From Mactra quadrangularis (Eukaryota; Mollusca; Bivalvia; Venerida; Mactridae), in NCBI GenBank assembly GCA_025267735.1, contig CM046304.1, positions 5,270,001 through 5,334,000 of the forward strand: 64,000 bases of DNA, read 5' to 3'. Numbering within the stretch: the stretch's first letter is position 1; each line of letters begins with the position of its first letter. A model generated the notes under the pieces. That model made no database searches and was not told the origin of the DNA. It saw only the letters and a program-made list of their open reading frames with translations. This document shows, in pieces, positions 25,309-34,945 of the stretch. Made by a program: the position numbers and the translations under genes.

Positions 25309-26514
25309 ATGCCAAAGAAAGACGATAAGAAGCAATACGATGTATTGTCGCTACAAGAGACTAGTGAATCTAGTTTTTCAGGTTTCTCGTCTGACAGTGA
25401 CGAGAATAGAGAAAATGCCGGACCGTCCGTTCAAATTAAGTCCGTTGTAAATAAAGTCAACAATAAAAGCAAAGGCACCCGAATGAACTGTTCGAAGCCT
25501 TTGACTGAAACAACAGGTAACAATATTATTGATTTAAATAAGTTAACCCCAGAGACAATTTGTTCTTTGAAAAATGTATTGGGTATTAATAATATGGTCG
25601 TTGACCAAGATTTGTCTCGAAATCAAATTTCCAGTGGAAACGAATCGTCAGCGGTTTCGGCCCGCGACGATTTCGCCCCGAAAGTGACGAATAAGCTCAA
25701 TAATAATCTCGTCAATTCTTTATCGAATAAGTTATTTTCTGATGATGAGATGCCCTCTGAGGAGGAAGATTTGTGGCCTCAGGCTAAATTAAAAACCCCA
25801 GAACTGGGTGAACCTGTTTCAGAATCGTTGGCAAAATTAATTAATGAATCATGCACTAATGCATGTGCTGTCAATGACATAATTACCAAATATAAAATCC
25901 CATCAAATTGTCTACTTATGGGTGCACCCAAAGTGAATGATGAGGTATGGAATGACCTTGTAAAACACAGGAGAGTTCAGACCTCAGACAAACTCCTAAG
26001 GGATACTCAGAATCTTATAACTACAGGAATGATCCCTGTTCTTTCATTGGCTAAAGCACTCAAGCCTCATATAAGTAAAATACCCGAGGCTAAAGCTCTG
26101 ATTGCTGACTCCCTTACAATATTGGGCCAGGCCCAGTTCAACATGAGCGTGCGTAGGAGATACTTACTACGTCCTTACTTAAAGCAAAAGTACAGTAGCA
26201 TTTGTAATATAAATACCCCTATAACTAGTTACCTTTTTGGGGATGACATTAATAAAGAAATTAAAAAGTGTGAAACCAGCGTGCGTGTTGGTAAATTTGT
26301 GAATAAACCTTTCACATATGGCCCTATTAGAGGCAAATCTAATAAGAAATTCAGGCGTGGTCATCCCTATAACAAAGGGAATTATGGTTCGGGCACCAAT
26401 TTTAAATCGACTTACGGTCAATTTGGATACAAGCACGAATATAGCCAGAGATCTAAGAAGTCAAGTACTGCTTCGGCTACAGTAACTAGCCAGAATACTC
26501 AAAACCCAAACTAG
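25309..26514 (+). CDS. DIRS ORF1, gag-like protein
   Basis: This is a 401-codon ORF from the ATG at 25309. The frame is open further upstream, but MPKKDDKKQYDVLS is the first methionine. The N-terminal half is acidic and Ser/Asn-rich. The central part, with LMGAPKVNDEVWNDL, ALIADSLTILGQAQFNMS and SYLFGDDINKEIK, follows the gag-like ORF1 layout of DIRS elements (VWxxL...LGxA...LFGDD). The C-terminus is basic and Gly/Arg/Tyr-rich (GPIRGKSNKKFRRGHPYNKG), suited to nucleic-acid binding. It presumably forms the element's ribonucleoprotein particle. It ends TAG at 26512-26514 and overlaps the open frame of ORF2 by about 24 bases. Confidence 0.85.
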   Translation: MPKKDDKKQYDVLSLQETSESSFSGFSSDSDENRENAGPSVQIKSVVNKVNNKSKGTRMNCSKPLTETTGNNIIDLNKLTPETICSLKNVLGINNMVVDQDLSRNQISSGNESSAVSARDDFAPKVTNKLNNNLVNSLSNKLFSDDEMPSEEEDLWPQAKLKTPELGEPVSESLAKLINESCTNACAVNDIITKYKIPSNCLLMGAPKVNDEVWNDLVKHRRVQTSDKLLRDTQNLITTGMIPVLSLAKALKPHISKIPEAKALIADSLTILGQAQFNMSVRRRYLLRPYLKQKYSSICNINTPITSYLFGDDINKEIKKCETSVRVGKFVNKPFTYGPIRGKSNKKFRRGHPYNKGNYGSGTNFKSTYGQFGYKHEYSQRSKKSSTASATVTSQNTQNPN

Positions 26515-26534
26515 ATGCTGTCTTCAAGACAAAG

Positions 26535-28574
26535 GTGAGTAATTCTGAGAAATTACAATCTTGTTTTCATGAATGGTTAAATTTGACAGACGATACATGG
26601 GTTTTAGAAACTGTAAAAGGTTATCACTTGGTGTTTACTCAAAAACCTGTCCAAATAAAAATTCCCAAGGCAATAAATTTTTCTGCCGATGAAAAATGTC
26701 TGATCGACAAAGAAGTCGAGTCAATGTTATTAGAAGGTGTTATCAAAATATGTGACCATGAAAAAGATGAGTTTATTTCTAACTTGTTCCTGGTACAAAA
26801 GCCTAATGGTGATTTTAGACCAATAATCAATTTGAGAAATTTAAATGGTTTCATTAAATATGAAAAATTCAAACAGGAAACATTTCAATATGTTTTGGAG
26901 TTAATCCAGCCGAACGATTTTTTCACTAGTTCAGATCTAAAAAAGGCTTATTGGTCTATTCCAATTGATGAATGCTATCACAAGTATTTGAAATTTATAT
27001 GGAATGGTCAATTATATTGTTTTATTGTATTATGTTTCGGATTAAGCTCTGCTCCATTTTGTTTTACGAAAGTTTTAAAACCTGTGTATAGTCTGTTCAG
27101 GAAAATAGGTATAAGATGTTCATACTACATTGATGATAGTATAAACATGAATACAGATAGATCTGTTTGTTTACAAAACATGATTTTTATGAATGACAAG
27201 TTAGAAAGTTTAGGTTTTATAATTAACGATGAAAAGTCTGTTAAAATACCAACTCAAAGAATAACTTATTTTGGCTTTATTATAGATTCAGTACTTTTCA
27301 AAGTTTTTCTTCCTGAAGAAAAAATTTTTAAGATAAAGAACTTTGGTTCCAAACTTCTATCTAAAAAGAATGTTAAGATACGTGAACTAGCATCTTTCAT
27401 TGGTTTAATTATTAATTCTTTCTTTGCCATTTTGGAAGGTCCGCTCAATTATAGGACATTAGAACGTGCCAAAGTTCAAGCTTTGAGTAGAAACCCTGAC
27501 TTTGAGTCGGTTATGAATCTGGATACTGAATCTTGTAATCAAATCACTTGGTGGATTTCAAATATTGATTTTAAAAATGGAAAGAAAATCAGACAAGACA
27601 ATATCAGTGTCACAATACAAACTGATGCCTCTTGTGAAGGATATGGTTCTTATTTTGTAAACAAACAATTATCTGCAGGAGGACGTTGGAGTAAAGATGA
27701 ATCTTTATTTCACATTAACTATTTAGAGTTACTCGCAATTTTCTTTGCCTTGAAGACTTGGATGCATGATAGCAAAATGATTCACATAGCAATTCAAAGT
27801 GATAATACAACTGCCATTTCGTACATAAATAACATGGGTGGTATACATTGTCCAAGTTTGGATAACCTAGCTAAAGAAATTTGGCAGTGGTGTATTAAGA
27901 GAAACATTTATTTAACTGCCTTTCATTTACCAGGAATTCATAATGTTCTAGCGGACAGGAGTTCAAGAGTTTTTTCTGACAGTACTGAATGGAAATTGAA
28001 GCCGAGCATTGCTCAAAGATTATTTTCACATGTTTTAATGCCTAACATTGACCTTTTTGCGTCTAGATTGAATAAACAGTTAAATACTTATGTGGCTTGG
28101 ATTCCGGATCCAGAAGCTATTAATACGGATGCTTTTCTATTGGATTGGTCTCTATGGAAACCATATATTTTTCCACCATTTAGACTGCTTGGTTCTGTGT
28201 TAAACAAAATTAAAGACGATAAGGTCAATGAAGCTTTATTAGTTTGTCCACTTTGGCCAAATCAAACATGGTACCCTTTATTTCTAGAGTGTATTATTTC
28301 TTTCCCTGTTAGGTTGCCTCAACACAAGGATGTTTTAACGTTACCTCACAACAACAGATGTCATCCATTAGGAAGAAAACTTCAATTAATTGGTACGATT
28401 GTCTCAGGAAACGACTTCAAGATCAAGGAATTCAGAAAGACATTATCAAATGTATCACAGAAAGTTGGAGACCATCAACTAGGAAACAATATAACTTTGC
28501 CTGGAAGAAATGGGTGTTGTGGTGTGATATCAGGTCATGTGATCCATGTAAACCCTCTGAAGTTGACATCATAG
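26535..28574 (+). CDS. DIRS ORF2: reverse transcriptase, RNase H and DIRS methyltransferase-like domain
   Basis: This polyprotein of about 679 codons copies the element RNA. The reverse transcriptase covers roughly residues 55-300: LVQKPNGDFRPI, SSDLKKAYW (Asp134), GLSSAPFCFTKVLKP and YIDD (198-201). RNase H covers about 360-480: TDAS (Asp364), YLELLA (Glu398), SDNT (Asp423) and HLPGIHNVLADRSSR (Asp474). The DIRS Dam-like methyltransferase domain follows: DLFAS (506-510), WIPDPEAINTDAF, IFPPF (545-549) and LLVCPLWPNQTWYP. The frame is open from 26490 but has no ATG before the RT; the listed start at 26535 is a GTG. It lies in the -1 frame relative to ORF1, so frameshifting, splicing or unconventional initiation is needed. 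The C-terminal 217 bases overlap ORF3. Confidence 0.93.
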   Translation: MSNSEKLQSCFHEWLNLTDDTWVLETVKGYHLVFTQKPVQIKIPKAINFSADEKCLIDKEVESMLLEGVIKICDHEKDEFISNLFLVQKPNGDFRPIINLRNLNGFIKYEKFKQETFQYVLELIQPNDFFTSSDLKKAYWSIPIDECYHKYLKFIWNGQLYCFIVLCFGLSSAPFCFTKVLKPVYSLFRKIGIRCSYYIDDSINMNTDRSVCLQNMIFMNDKLESLGFIINDEKSVKIPTQRITYFGFIIDSVLFKVFLPEEKIFKIKNFGSKLLSKKNVKIRELASFIGLIINSFFAILEGPLNYRTLERAKVQALSRNPDFESVMNLDTESCNQITWWISNIDFKNGKKIRQDNISVTIQTDASCEGYGSYFVNKQLSAGGRWSKDESLFHINYLELLAIFFALKTWMHDSKMIHIAIQSDNTTAISYINNMGGIHCPSLDNLAKEIWQWCIKRNIYLTAFHLPGIHNVLADRSSRVFSDSTEWKLKPSIAQRLFSHVLMPNIDLFASRLNKQLNTYVAWIPDPEAINTDAFLLDWSLWKPYIFPPFRLLGSVLNKIKDDKVNEALLVCPLWPNQTWYPLFLECIISFPVRLPQHKDVLTLPHNNRCHPLGRKLQLIGTIVSGNDFKIKEFRKTLSNVSQKVGDHQLGNNITLPGRNGCCGVISGHVIHVNPLKLTS

Positions 28575-29377
28575 CTTATTTGCAATATCTTGACAATATT
28601 GATAAATCTTACAGTGTTATCAGTTTGCACAAGTCTGTGATTTTAGAAACTTATAAGATTGTAAACCCTTGTTGTAATTTACCTAATCTTAATTTATTGA
28701 ATAGATTCTTGAAAGGCATGAGAAATAAAAAACCAGCTATACCTAGATATTCATACACTTGGGATGTATCTAAAGTTTTAAATGTTTTATCCAAATGGAT
28801 GCCCTTGGAAGATTTATCATTAAAGACTATTACTTATAAGACAATTTGTTTAATAGCCCTTTGTTCTGCTGCTCGGGCACAGACTCTCAAATGTTTAAAC
28901 ATTAATAACTTGTGTTTGAAAGACAATAGTGCATCTTTTAATTGTGGTGACAAGTTAAAGGGAAATAAGCCTGGAAAAAATTATATTTTATTTTTGAAAG
29001 CTTATGATAAAGCTGAATTATGTCCGGTCAGGACTTCGAAACATTATTTACTCCGAACAAGAGAACTCAGGAAAGATAGCCAATTATTTATTTCTTTTAT
29101 GAATTATAAAGGAGTCTCTACTAGCACTATTGCTAGATGGCTAAAAAATGTACTCAATCTTTCGGGTATTGATAGTCAAGTGTTTAAAGCACATTCTTTC
29201 CGTAGTGCTTCTTCATCAGCTGCTGCCAAAGCTGGCTGTAAATTAAAAGATATCTTGAAGACTGCTAATTGGTCCTCTTCTAAAAATTTTAAAAAATTTT
29301 ATCTCAGAGATATTGAAAATAAAGAATTTAAAGAGTCTGATAATACATTTCAAAATTTTGTTTTAAATGAGAAATAA
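28358..29377 (+). CDS. DIRS ORF3: tyrosine recombinase
   Basis: This 339-codon protein starts at the ATG at 28358 inside the end of ORF2. It is the integrase of DIRS elements and inserts a circular DNA copy by site-specific recombination instead of DDE integration. The N-terminal SAM-like, core-binding part includes SWRPSTRKQYNFAWKKWVLW. The catalytic R-H-R-Y set is complete: Arg173 (CSAARAQTLK), His279 and Arg282 (KAHSFRSASSSA), Trp305 in box C (ANWSSSKNF) and nucleophile Tyr315 (KKFYLR). Length and motif spacing fit the family, with no stops or frameshifts. Confidence 0.94.
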   Translation: MSSIRKKTSINWYDCLRKRLQDQGIQKDIIKCITESWRPSTRKQYNFAWKKWVLWCDIRSCDPCKPSEVDIIAYLQYLDNIDKSYSVISLHKSVILETYKIVNPCCNLPNLNLLNRFLKGMRNKKPAIPRYSYTWDVSKVLNVLSKWMPLEDLSLKTITYKTICLIALCSAARAQTLKCLNINNLCLKDNSASFNCGDKLKGNKPGKNYILFLKAYDKAELCPVRTSKHYLLRTRELRKDSQLFISFMNYKGVSTSTIARWLKNVLNLSGIDSQVFKAHSFRSASSSAAAKAGCKLKDILKTANWSSSKNFKKFYLRDIENKEFKESDNTFQNFVLNEK

Positions 29378-29991
29378 TGTTGTACTATTATGACTATATA
29401 TGTAATGTATAATTCATTTTGATATCATATTTCATAATATGTTATTACATGTATCTGTTGGTTATTAAAGCCATTGTTATAGAATAAAGATTCTATTTTC
29501 AGACATAATATATCTTTTATGTTGTCTATACTTTAAACATGCTTGTATATGAGAGCCGTAGGCCACTGAAAATAATGGTCCCCCATCCAAGCTTTATGTG
29601 AAGGATGGGGGTCATTATTGGAAGATGGCCGGAGGCCGAAATATACAAGCACCCACCCTGTTTCATATTTATAAAGTATAAGTTTTTCCCCTCCCAAGAA
29701 TATATTTGATGATATATTCTAGTATAAATGAATTTTATGTATATATCTGTAATATACTTGGATATTTACTGGATTTGATATTCATCAACATGATAGTTTC
29801 ATGTTTACACATACTTGCAATGTCAAAAAGGAGTAAACATTATCTTGATTTATATTTAGTGGTATCTTGTGTACATCATGGTATTAATTGATTTGTATCC
29901 CAAACCCTTTTGTATTTAACCTTCAATTTTCCTTATGATGGAAAGCTATACACAACAAGATAGATAGACAACATAAAATTTCTTTAAAGAT
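29378..29991 (+). other. DIRS 3' untranslated stretch around the ICR
   Basis: This is AT-rich non-coding DNA between the recombinase stop and the right repeat. An AATAAA at 29483-29488 (agaataaagatt) is a plausible polyadenylation signal. The small ORF at 29706-29891 shows no family resemblance. Confidence 0.5.
29539..29650 (+). repeat. DIRS internal complementary region (circle-junction complement)
   Basis: This 112 bp segment lies after ORF3. Its first part is the reverse complement of the left outer end, and its second part is the reverse complement of the right outer end (30102 to about 30179). They are joined through ...aaaataatggtccccc. This is what a head-to-tail circle junction would give in reverse complement, the defining DIRS feature. 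It contains its own hairpin (ccccatcc...ggatgggg). Confidence 0.93.
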
Positions 29992-30179
29992 ATGAAGGAG
30001 AGCACGTGGCGACTGTGTATTTATGCAGTACTTAGTCACGTGATTAAAGTTCAAGTTTATGAACTTTAAAAGGCGATTATGATTGGATCACTGAAGTGAT
30101 ATGCTTGTATATTTCGGCCTCCGGCCATCTTCCAATAATGACCCCCATCCTTCACATAAAGCTTGGATGGGGGACCATT
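29992..30179 (+). repeat. DIRS right terminal repeat
   Basis: The 120 bp inverted copy of the left repeat (29992-30111) is followed by a 68 bp outer extension with a ccccatcc/ggatgggg hairpin. It ends gggggaccATT, and host DNA resumes at 30180. Confidence 0.92.
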
Positions 30180-30314
30180 TTCTTATCAGATGCTTATTTT
30201 CTCCGATCTATGTTAAAATTACCGGTAAATCATTATGTAAATGGTTCATTTTTTTTCAAAAATGAGGGGTGGGGCGTTTATAAGGAGAGGGCATTTATAA
30301 GGAGAGGGCGCTTA

Positions 30315-30509
<195 letters not shown>

Positions 30510-30954
30510 TTATGTGTAATTTGCCCTATAAAGTGCAAAATTCACGGCAAAATAAAACTGAAAACAGGGCCGAAATCTGTTATAGGGCCAATAGCCCTGG
30601 TTCATTTACAAATTTCTGTGCTCTGATTGGTTGATAAAACATGGCCAATATCAAAAACTGGTATGTAAGTAGTTATTTTGATATTAAAAGTTGTCATTAA
30701 ATAAATTATTTGATATAGGCCCAGTTATATTTCCTCAGGACAGTCTTGGACTTGGACTAATACATCTGCCCTTGAAAAAAAGAAAAGGGCCTTTATTAAA
30801 TCACTTATTAAATAACATTTAGACATAATGTCTAGGGCAACATGGGTCAGTACAGCAGTTGGTAGCATGCCCGGATTTCAAATCTAATAGCCAAGGAGGA
30901 ACAGACAACAACAATGTCAACTTTCTCCATAAATAAGGTATTTGGTGAAGTGTA

Positions 30955-31127
30955 CTAGGCGCATACTTCCGTCAGTCACTAACATCTGTCCTTATGATAT
31001 AGAACCAGTTGTAGGAGGAAAAATTAGGAAATATTTAATTACCAATCTTCAAGAAAGTATCCCATCCCCAGAAATCAAACCTAGGACCCTGTAGAATTAT
31101 AAGCTACCGCCTGAGCTAGCTGGGCTA
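30955..31127 (-). mobile_element. SINE-A copy, 3'-truncated
   Basis: The head lies at the right (gctaccgcctgagctagctggg) and the body runs to gcgcatacttccgtcagtcact. The 30840-30945 stretch to its left is a fragment of a SINE-C head (gcagttggtagcatgcccggat). Confidence 0.6.
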
Positions 31128-31585
31128 CAGTTTCTGTTTTGTCATTTTTGTCATAGCATTGATAGTTGAACTCTCAACATTAATGGTCGTTAGATTGAAC
31201 TTAACAGTATGTAATCATCTCCTTGCTTCTATGAATAATTGTTGTTAGCCAGAAGGATGTTTGAATAAGATGGAACAAAGATTTCAATTGTTTTGTGTAC
31301 TCAATTTGTTTTTGTTTTAAATTACTTGTGGTTGTTTTTGTTGTTGTTGTCATAATGTAACATTCTGTCAAACATAATTGTTTCCTTGTGCTTGTAGACA
31401 TTAATTAAACCATCTTTACGTCTAATATAAATATTATAAATGGTTTAAAATTCATGATGACAAAAAACAAAATGGTGAAACATAAACATAAATTTCAAGG
31501 AAATTTCTAAATTCTTTGCTGTACATGACTGCTTTTATGGGCATAAAGTTTTACTTCTAAAAGATACAAACAGAAATATTTCCAT

Positions 31586-31744
31586 TAATTCTAAATTATG
31601 TAGGGCAGTTGTCAGTCACTGACCATGACTATAGTATGTGCCTAGTAACTGGTTAACAGCTAAGCCTTTCCCAGGAACGGCGAGTTAGTTGACTGACCGC
31701 CGCTATATGACCTATACAAAATGTGGCTACGGTGTTAAACCCAA
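31586..31744 (+). mobile_element. SINE-A body and tail
   Basis: gtagggcagttgtcagtcactg to ctacggtgttaaaccc; the tRNA head is missing. A second similar body follows at 31797. Confidence 0.7.
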
Positions 31745-31796
31745 CAAAAAAGTATAATTTTACATCGTTAAAGACACAATACAGCTAAAACTTTTG

Positions 31797-31953
31797 TGGA
31801 GTTAGTTCATGAAGTAATTTCCATTCTCCCTCCTACCACTGATTCTAAATTATGTAGGGCAGTTGTCAGTCACTGCCGAATAACTGGTTTACAGCTAAAT
31901 AGAGATTTAGCCTTTCCAGGAACGAGAATACATGGACCGACATGTGTTATATA
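31797..31953 (+). mobile_element. SINE-A body interrupted at the LINE 3' end
   Basis: The body matches until gaccgacatgtgttatat and is then replaced by the (TAA)n tail of the antisense LINE, so the SINE may have been the LINE's target site. Confidence 0.6.
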
Positions 31954-33630
31954 ATAATAATAATAATAAAGACTTTATTTATAGAGGCAACACAGTTAGG
32001 CAGGGCCCAATCTTCCCTGTGAGCCTCTTAACAAAAACATATTTACATATTATGTACAGCAAGCATGATAAACATTGAAATAAAACATTTATAAAATATA
32101 TACAATGAGATAAATAGGAAATGAGGAAAACAATTAGCGTTCAATGATCATTTAAGTTACTTAGTATTCCACCACAACGTATATTTATGTTTGAAAGAAT
32201 GTAAATTTCTGGCTGATTGTACCTCATATGGTAATGCATTCCATAATTTTGGACCTGAGTAATTTAGAGATTTTTTTGTAAATTCCAGTCTAGGCTTTGG
32301 TACATAAAGCAGTTGATCATTATCTGAAGACCTTAAATGACGGGTACATTCTGTATTACTTTTAATGAATTTTTTACTTAAATATTGAGGACATAAATTG
32401 TTTATTGATTTGTACATAATTATTGATTTTTTATAATCAACTCTTTCTCGGAAGTTCATCCATTTTAATGTGGAAAAAAGTTCTTGTGAAGGGGTGTTGT
32501 AATCTTTTTCCAGGATAATTCTGGCTGCCCGTTTTTGAAATTTAATTAGAATTTCCATTAGATTATCATTACAGTTTCCCCATACAGAACAACAATATTC
32601 TAAATGGGGAAGTATATATGCATTGTAAAACAGTTTTCTTATAGGTATACTAATGAATTGTTTGATTCTTTGCAGAAGATATAATTTGCTATTGCATTTT
32701 TTTATCACAGAATTAATTTGATTTTTCCAAGTAAGATTATTGTCTACCTGTACACCTAAAAGGCGCTCACAAATTGAAGACTCAATTGTATCTTGCCCTA
32801 GATTTAAGGATAAAATGTTATTTGAACACTTTTTGTTGGATGCAGAAATAATCATTGACTTAGTCTTTGTTGGATTTAATGCCATAGAGTTATTTTGACA
32901 CCATTTGAATATTTTATCAATGTTGGTTTGAAGTTCTTTTTGAACTTCATCATGTGATTTACCAACAGCTGTAAGTGTTGTGTCGTCTGCAAACATATCA
33001 GTAAAAATATTTTTTAATTCATTTGGCATGTCATTTATGTACATGATAAAAAGTAAAGGTCCAAGGACTGACCCTTGAGGAACTCCAGATGTTATATTAC
33101 CTGGTTCTGAAAGTTTACCAGATACACAAACTTTTTGATATCTATTTGACAAGTAAGATTTAAACCATTGTAGTGTCCTGGTACTAAAATTAAAGGATTC
33201 AAGTTTTTTAATTAGAATTGAATGATTAACTAAATCAAATGCTTTTGATAAGTCTAGAAATACAGTGCCTACATACTGATGGTCATTTATAGCACCTATC
33301 CATCTATCAACAATTGATATTAGTGCTGTTTCACAAGAATGATTAGTTCTAAATCCTGATTGGTTTTCATACAGTAATTTATGATCTTCTAGATATTTTG
33401 TTATATGGTTAGCTACATGTCTTTCAATAATTTTTGATAAGACAGGAAGTATTGAGATGGGCCTGTAATTATTCTTATCACTAGTAGCTCCTTTTTTGTG
33501 AATAGGGATTACTTTTGCTATTTTGAACTGTTTGGGGAAAATATTTCTAGTAATACTTAAGTTCAGAATTTTTGTTATGGATTTTGAAATTACTTTAGCT
33601 GAAGATTTTAAGAATTTTGGGCTCAATCAA
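31953..33630 (-). mobile_element. 5'-truncated non-LTR retrotransposon (LINE)
   Basis: The fragment keeps only the RT and C-terminal part of ORF2 plus a short 3' UTR. In sense direction it ends with ...aataaagtctttatt and a (TTA)n tail (plus-strand taataataa at 31953-31972), i.e. a simple-repeat tail rather than poly(A). At the 5' end an in-frame TGA and unrelated DNA replace the expected upstream RT and endonuclease near 33627. It sits in HIPK intron 1 in the same orientation as HIPK. It abuts a SINE-A fragment at 31797-31953. Confidence 0.9.
32157..33626 (-). pseudogene. Non-LTR reverse transcriptase fragment (Jockey/CR1-type superfamily)
   Basis: This is a 489-codon open frame whose first codon is TTG, immediately after a stop, so it is a remnant and not an initiated protein. 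RT motifs run in order: FKIAKVIPIHKKGATSDKNN, YRPISILPVLSKIIER, QSGFRTNHSCETAL, VFLDLSKAFD (catalytic Asp125), SGVPQGSVLGPLLF and MFADDTT (FADD 212-215). The C-terminal LINE thumb and connection follows (RLLGVQVDNNLTW, LPHLEYCCSVWG, FQKRAARII, YSGPKLWNALPYEV). No internal stops remain, so the truncation is probably recent. The exact clade needs a phylogeny. Confidence 0.9.
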
Positions 33631-33938
33631 CATGTAGCTACAGGAAAAAAGGAAAGCAACAGTTTGTATACAAAACAACATCACTGTTGCTAGAGACGGT
33701 GTTATACAGTATAGAGGGATATTATAACCTAAATTAAATGTATAACTGTCTATCACAGTAAAGATTAATCAGAATGACCTGTCTAAATCTAGACAAATGA
33801 TTGGCTATACATCAATAATGTCATCACTTACTGACATTACATTCTCAACGTAATCAGGCTAGGTTAGAAAATATCACCAGCCAAGATCATTTACCAAACA
33901 TGATACCTGTATCAGGGTCTAGTCCACAATTTTTTTAG

Positions 33939-34146
33939 GGGGGCGGGGGGGGGGGGGGGGGGGGGGGTTTAATGCCATAGCAACCCATTGTATAGGTTAT
34001 ATCACAATGGTCAATCAACCTACTCACCATTTCTGGAAAGGCTAACCCTCAGAATTAAGCTCTTAACCAGTTACTAGGCACATACTTTTGCCCTACATGA
34101 TTTAGTATCAGTGGTAGAAGGGAAAATGGCCGTAGAAATAATTGAC
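33939..34146 (-). mobile_element. SINE-A body with an exceptionally long poly-C tail
   Basis: A G-run of about 27 bases with one C (33939-33967) precedes tttaatgccatagcaac. The body continues to gccgtagaaataatt; the tRNA head is absent. Confidence 0.7.
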
Positions 34147-34814
34147 ATGATTTTTCACAGATTTCCCTTTTTGGAAAATAGTTAAATGGCATCAAATAGT
34201 GTGTAAAATAGCTTATATACTTTTCTTTGCCAGCAAATTTACTAACTGTCCTTCGTGTTCATAAACTAAATTCTCTACACCTAAATAAAATCAATCTGTA
34301 AAGTAGGTCATTTTACAAAACTATTTTGTGCAGAGGATTCAGAGTGAAAAATTACAATTCACAGGCTTCAGTGTGCAATTTTGAAAAGAGAAAGTAACAA
34401 TAATGTTCATCTGATACTAAATATTTTAACTGCAATAATGTTTCATTCCAAATTATAGCTTTTAACAGAACCGGCAAAACTTATAGTGCTAAGTGGCATT
34501 GTTTACTTGAACATCAAGTTTTCATCAAGTTTTTTCTCTGGAATCAAAGACCAGTGTACCAATCAATCAAATGCTTAGACGAACAGTGAGTATACCTGTA
34601 TTTTGTAAACAACTATTTACTAATGGACTAATATCAAGGTTATTTTATGTTTATCAGGGGTGTCTGTCTGGGGAGAAAGGGAAAGTCAGCAAAAATCTAA
34701 TCTAAGGTTGAAATCAAGGATAAAAATACAGTTTAGATCAATCAAATGTTAAATGTTTGTGTTGAGTATGAATGTAAATATTTGTATACAAGTTGAAGAT
34801 TGATAAAAAAATTA

Positions 34815-34945
34815 TTCTGGGTTTAACGCTGAGTCAACACAATGAAGGTTACTTCATGGCGGCCTGCACACATAGCTTTCCTGGACCCTAGTCTATAACC
34901 GTACTCACACACCCTTCCAACAAGGTCAGAAACGCTACCAACACC
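34815..34945 (-). repeat. SINE-C fragment
   Basis: ggtttaacgctgagtcaacac to cacacccttccaacaaggtc; the head is missing. Confidence 0.6.

Larger units (their letters stand above)
24834..30179 (+). mobile_element. Complete DIRS-like tyrosine-recombinase retrotransposon
   Basis: This 5.35 kb element lies inside HIPK intron 2, opposite in orientation to HIPK. It has every part of a DIRS element: inverted terminal repeats (24861-24980 and 29992-30111, 120 bp, identical by eye) with unique outer extensions, a gag-like ORF, an RT-RNase H-methyltransferase-like ORF, an overlapping tyrosine recombinase ORF, and an internal complementary region (29539-29650). There are no LTRs and no long target duplication. 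The trinucleotide ATT stands at both edges (24834-24836 and 30177-30179). All three ORFs are uninterrupted and all expected catalytic residues are present, so the insertion looks young and possibly still functional. Confidence 0.95.

Noticed and set aside
26179..27448. Minus-strand ORFs within the DIRS ORF1/ORF2 region
   Set aside because: Antisense shadows of conserved retrotransposon coding sequence.
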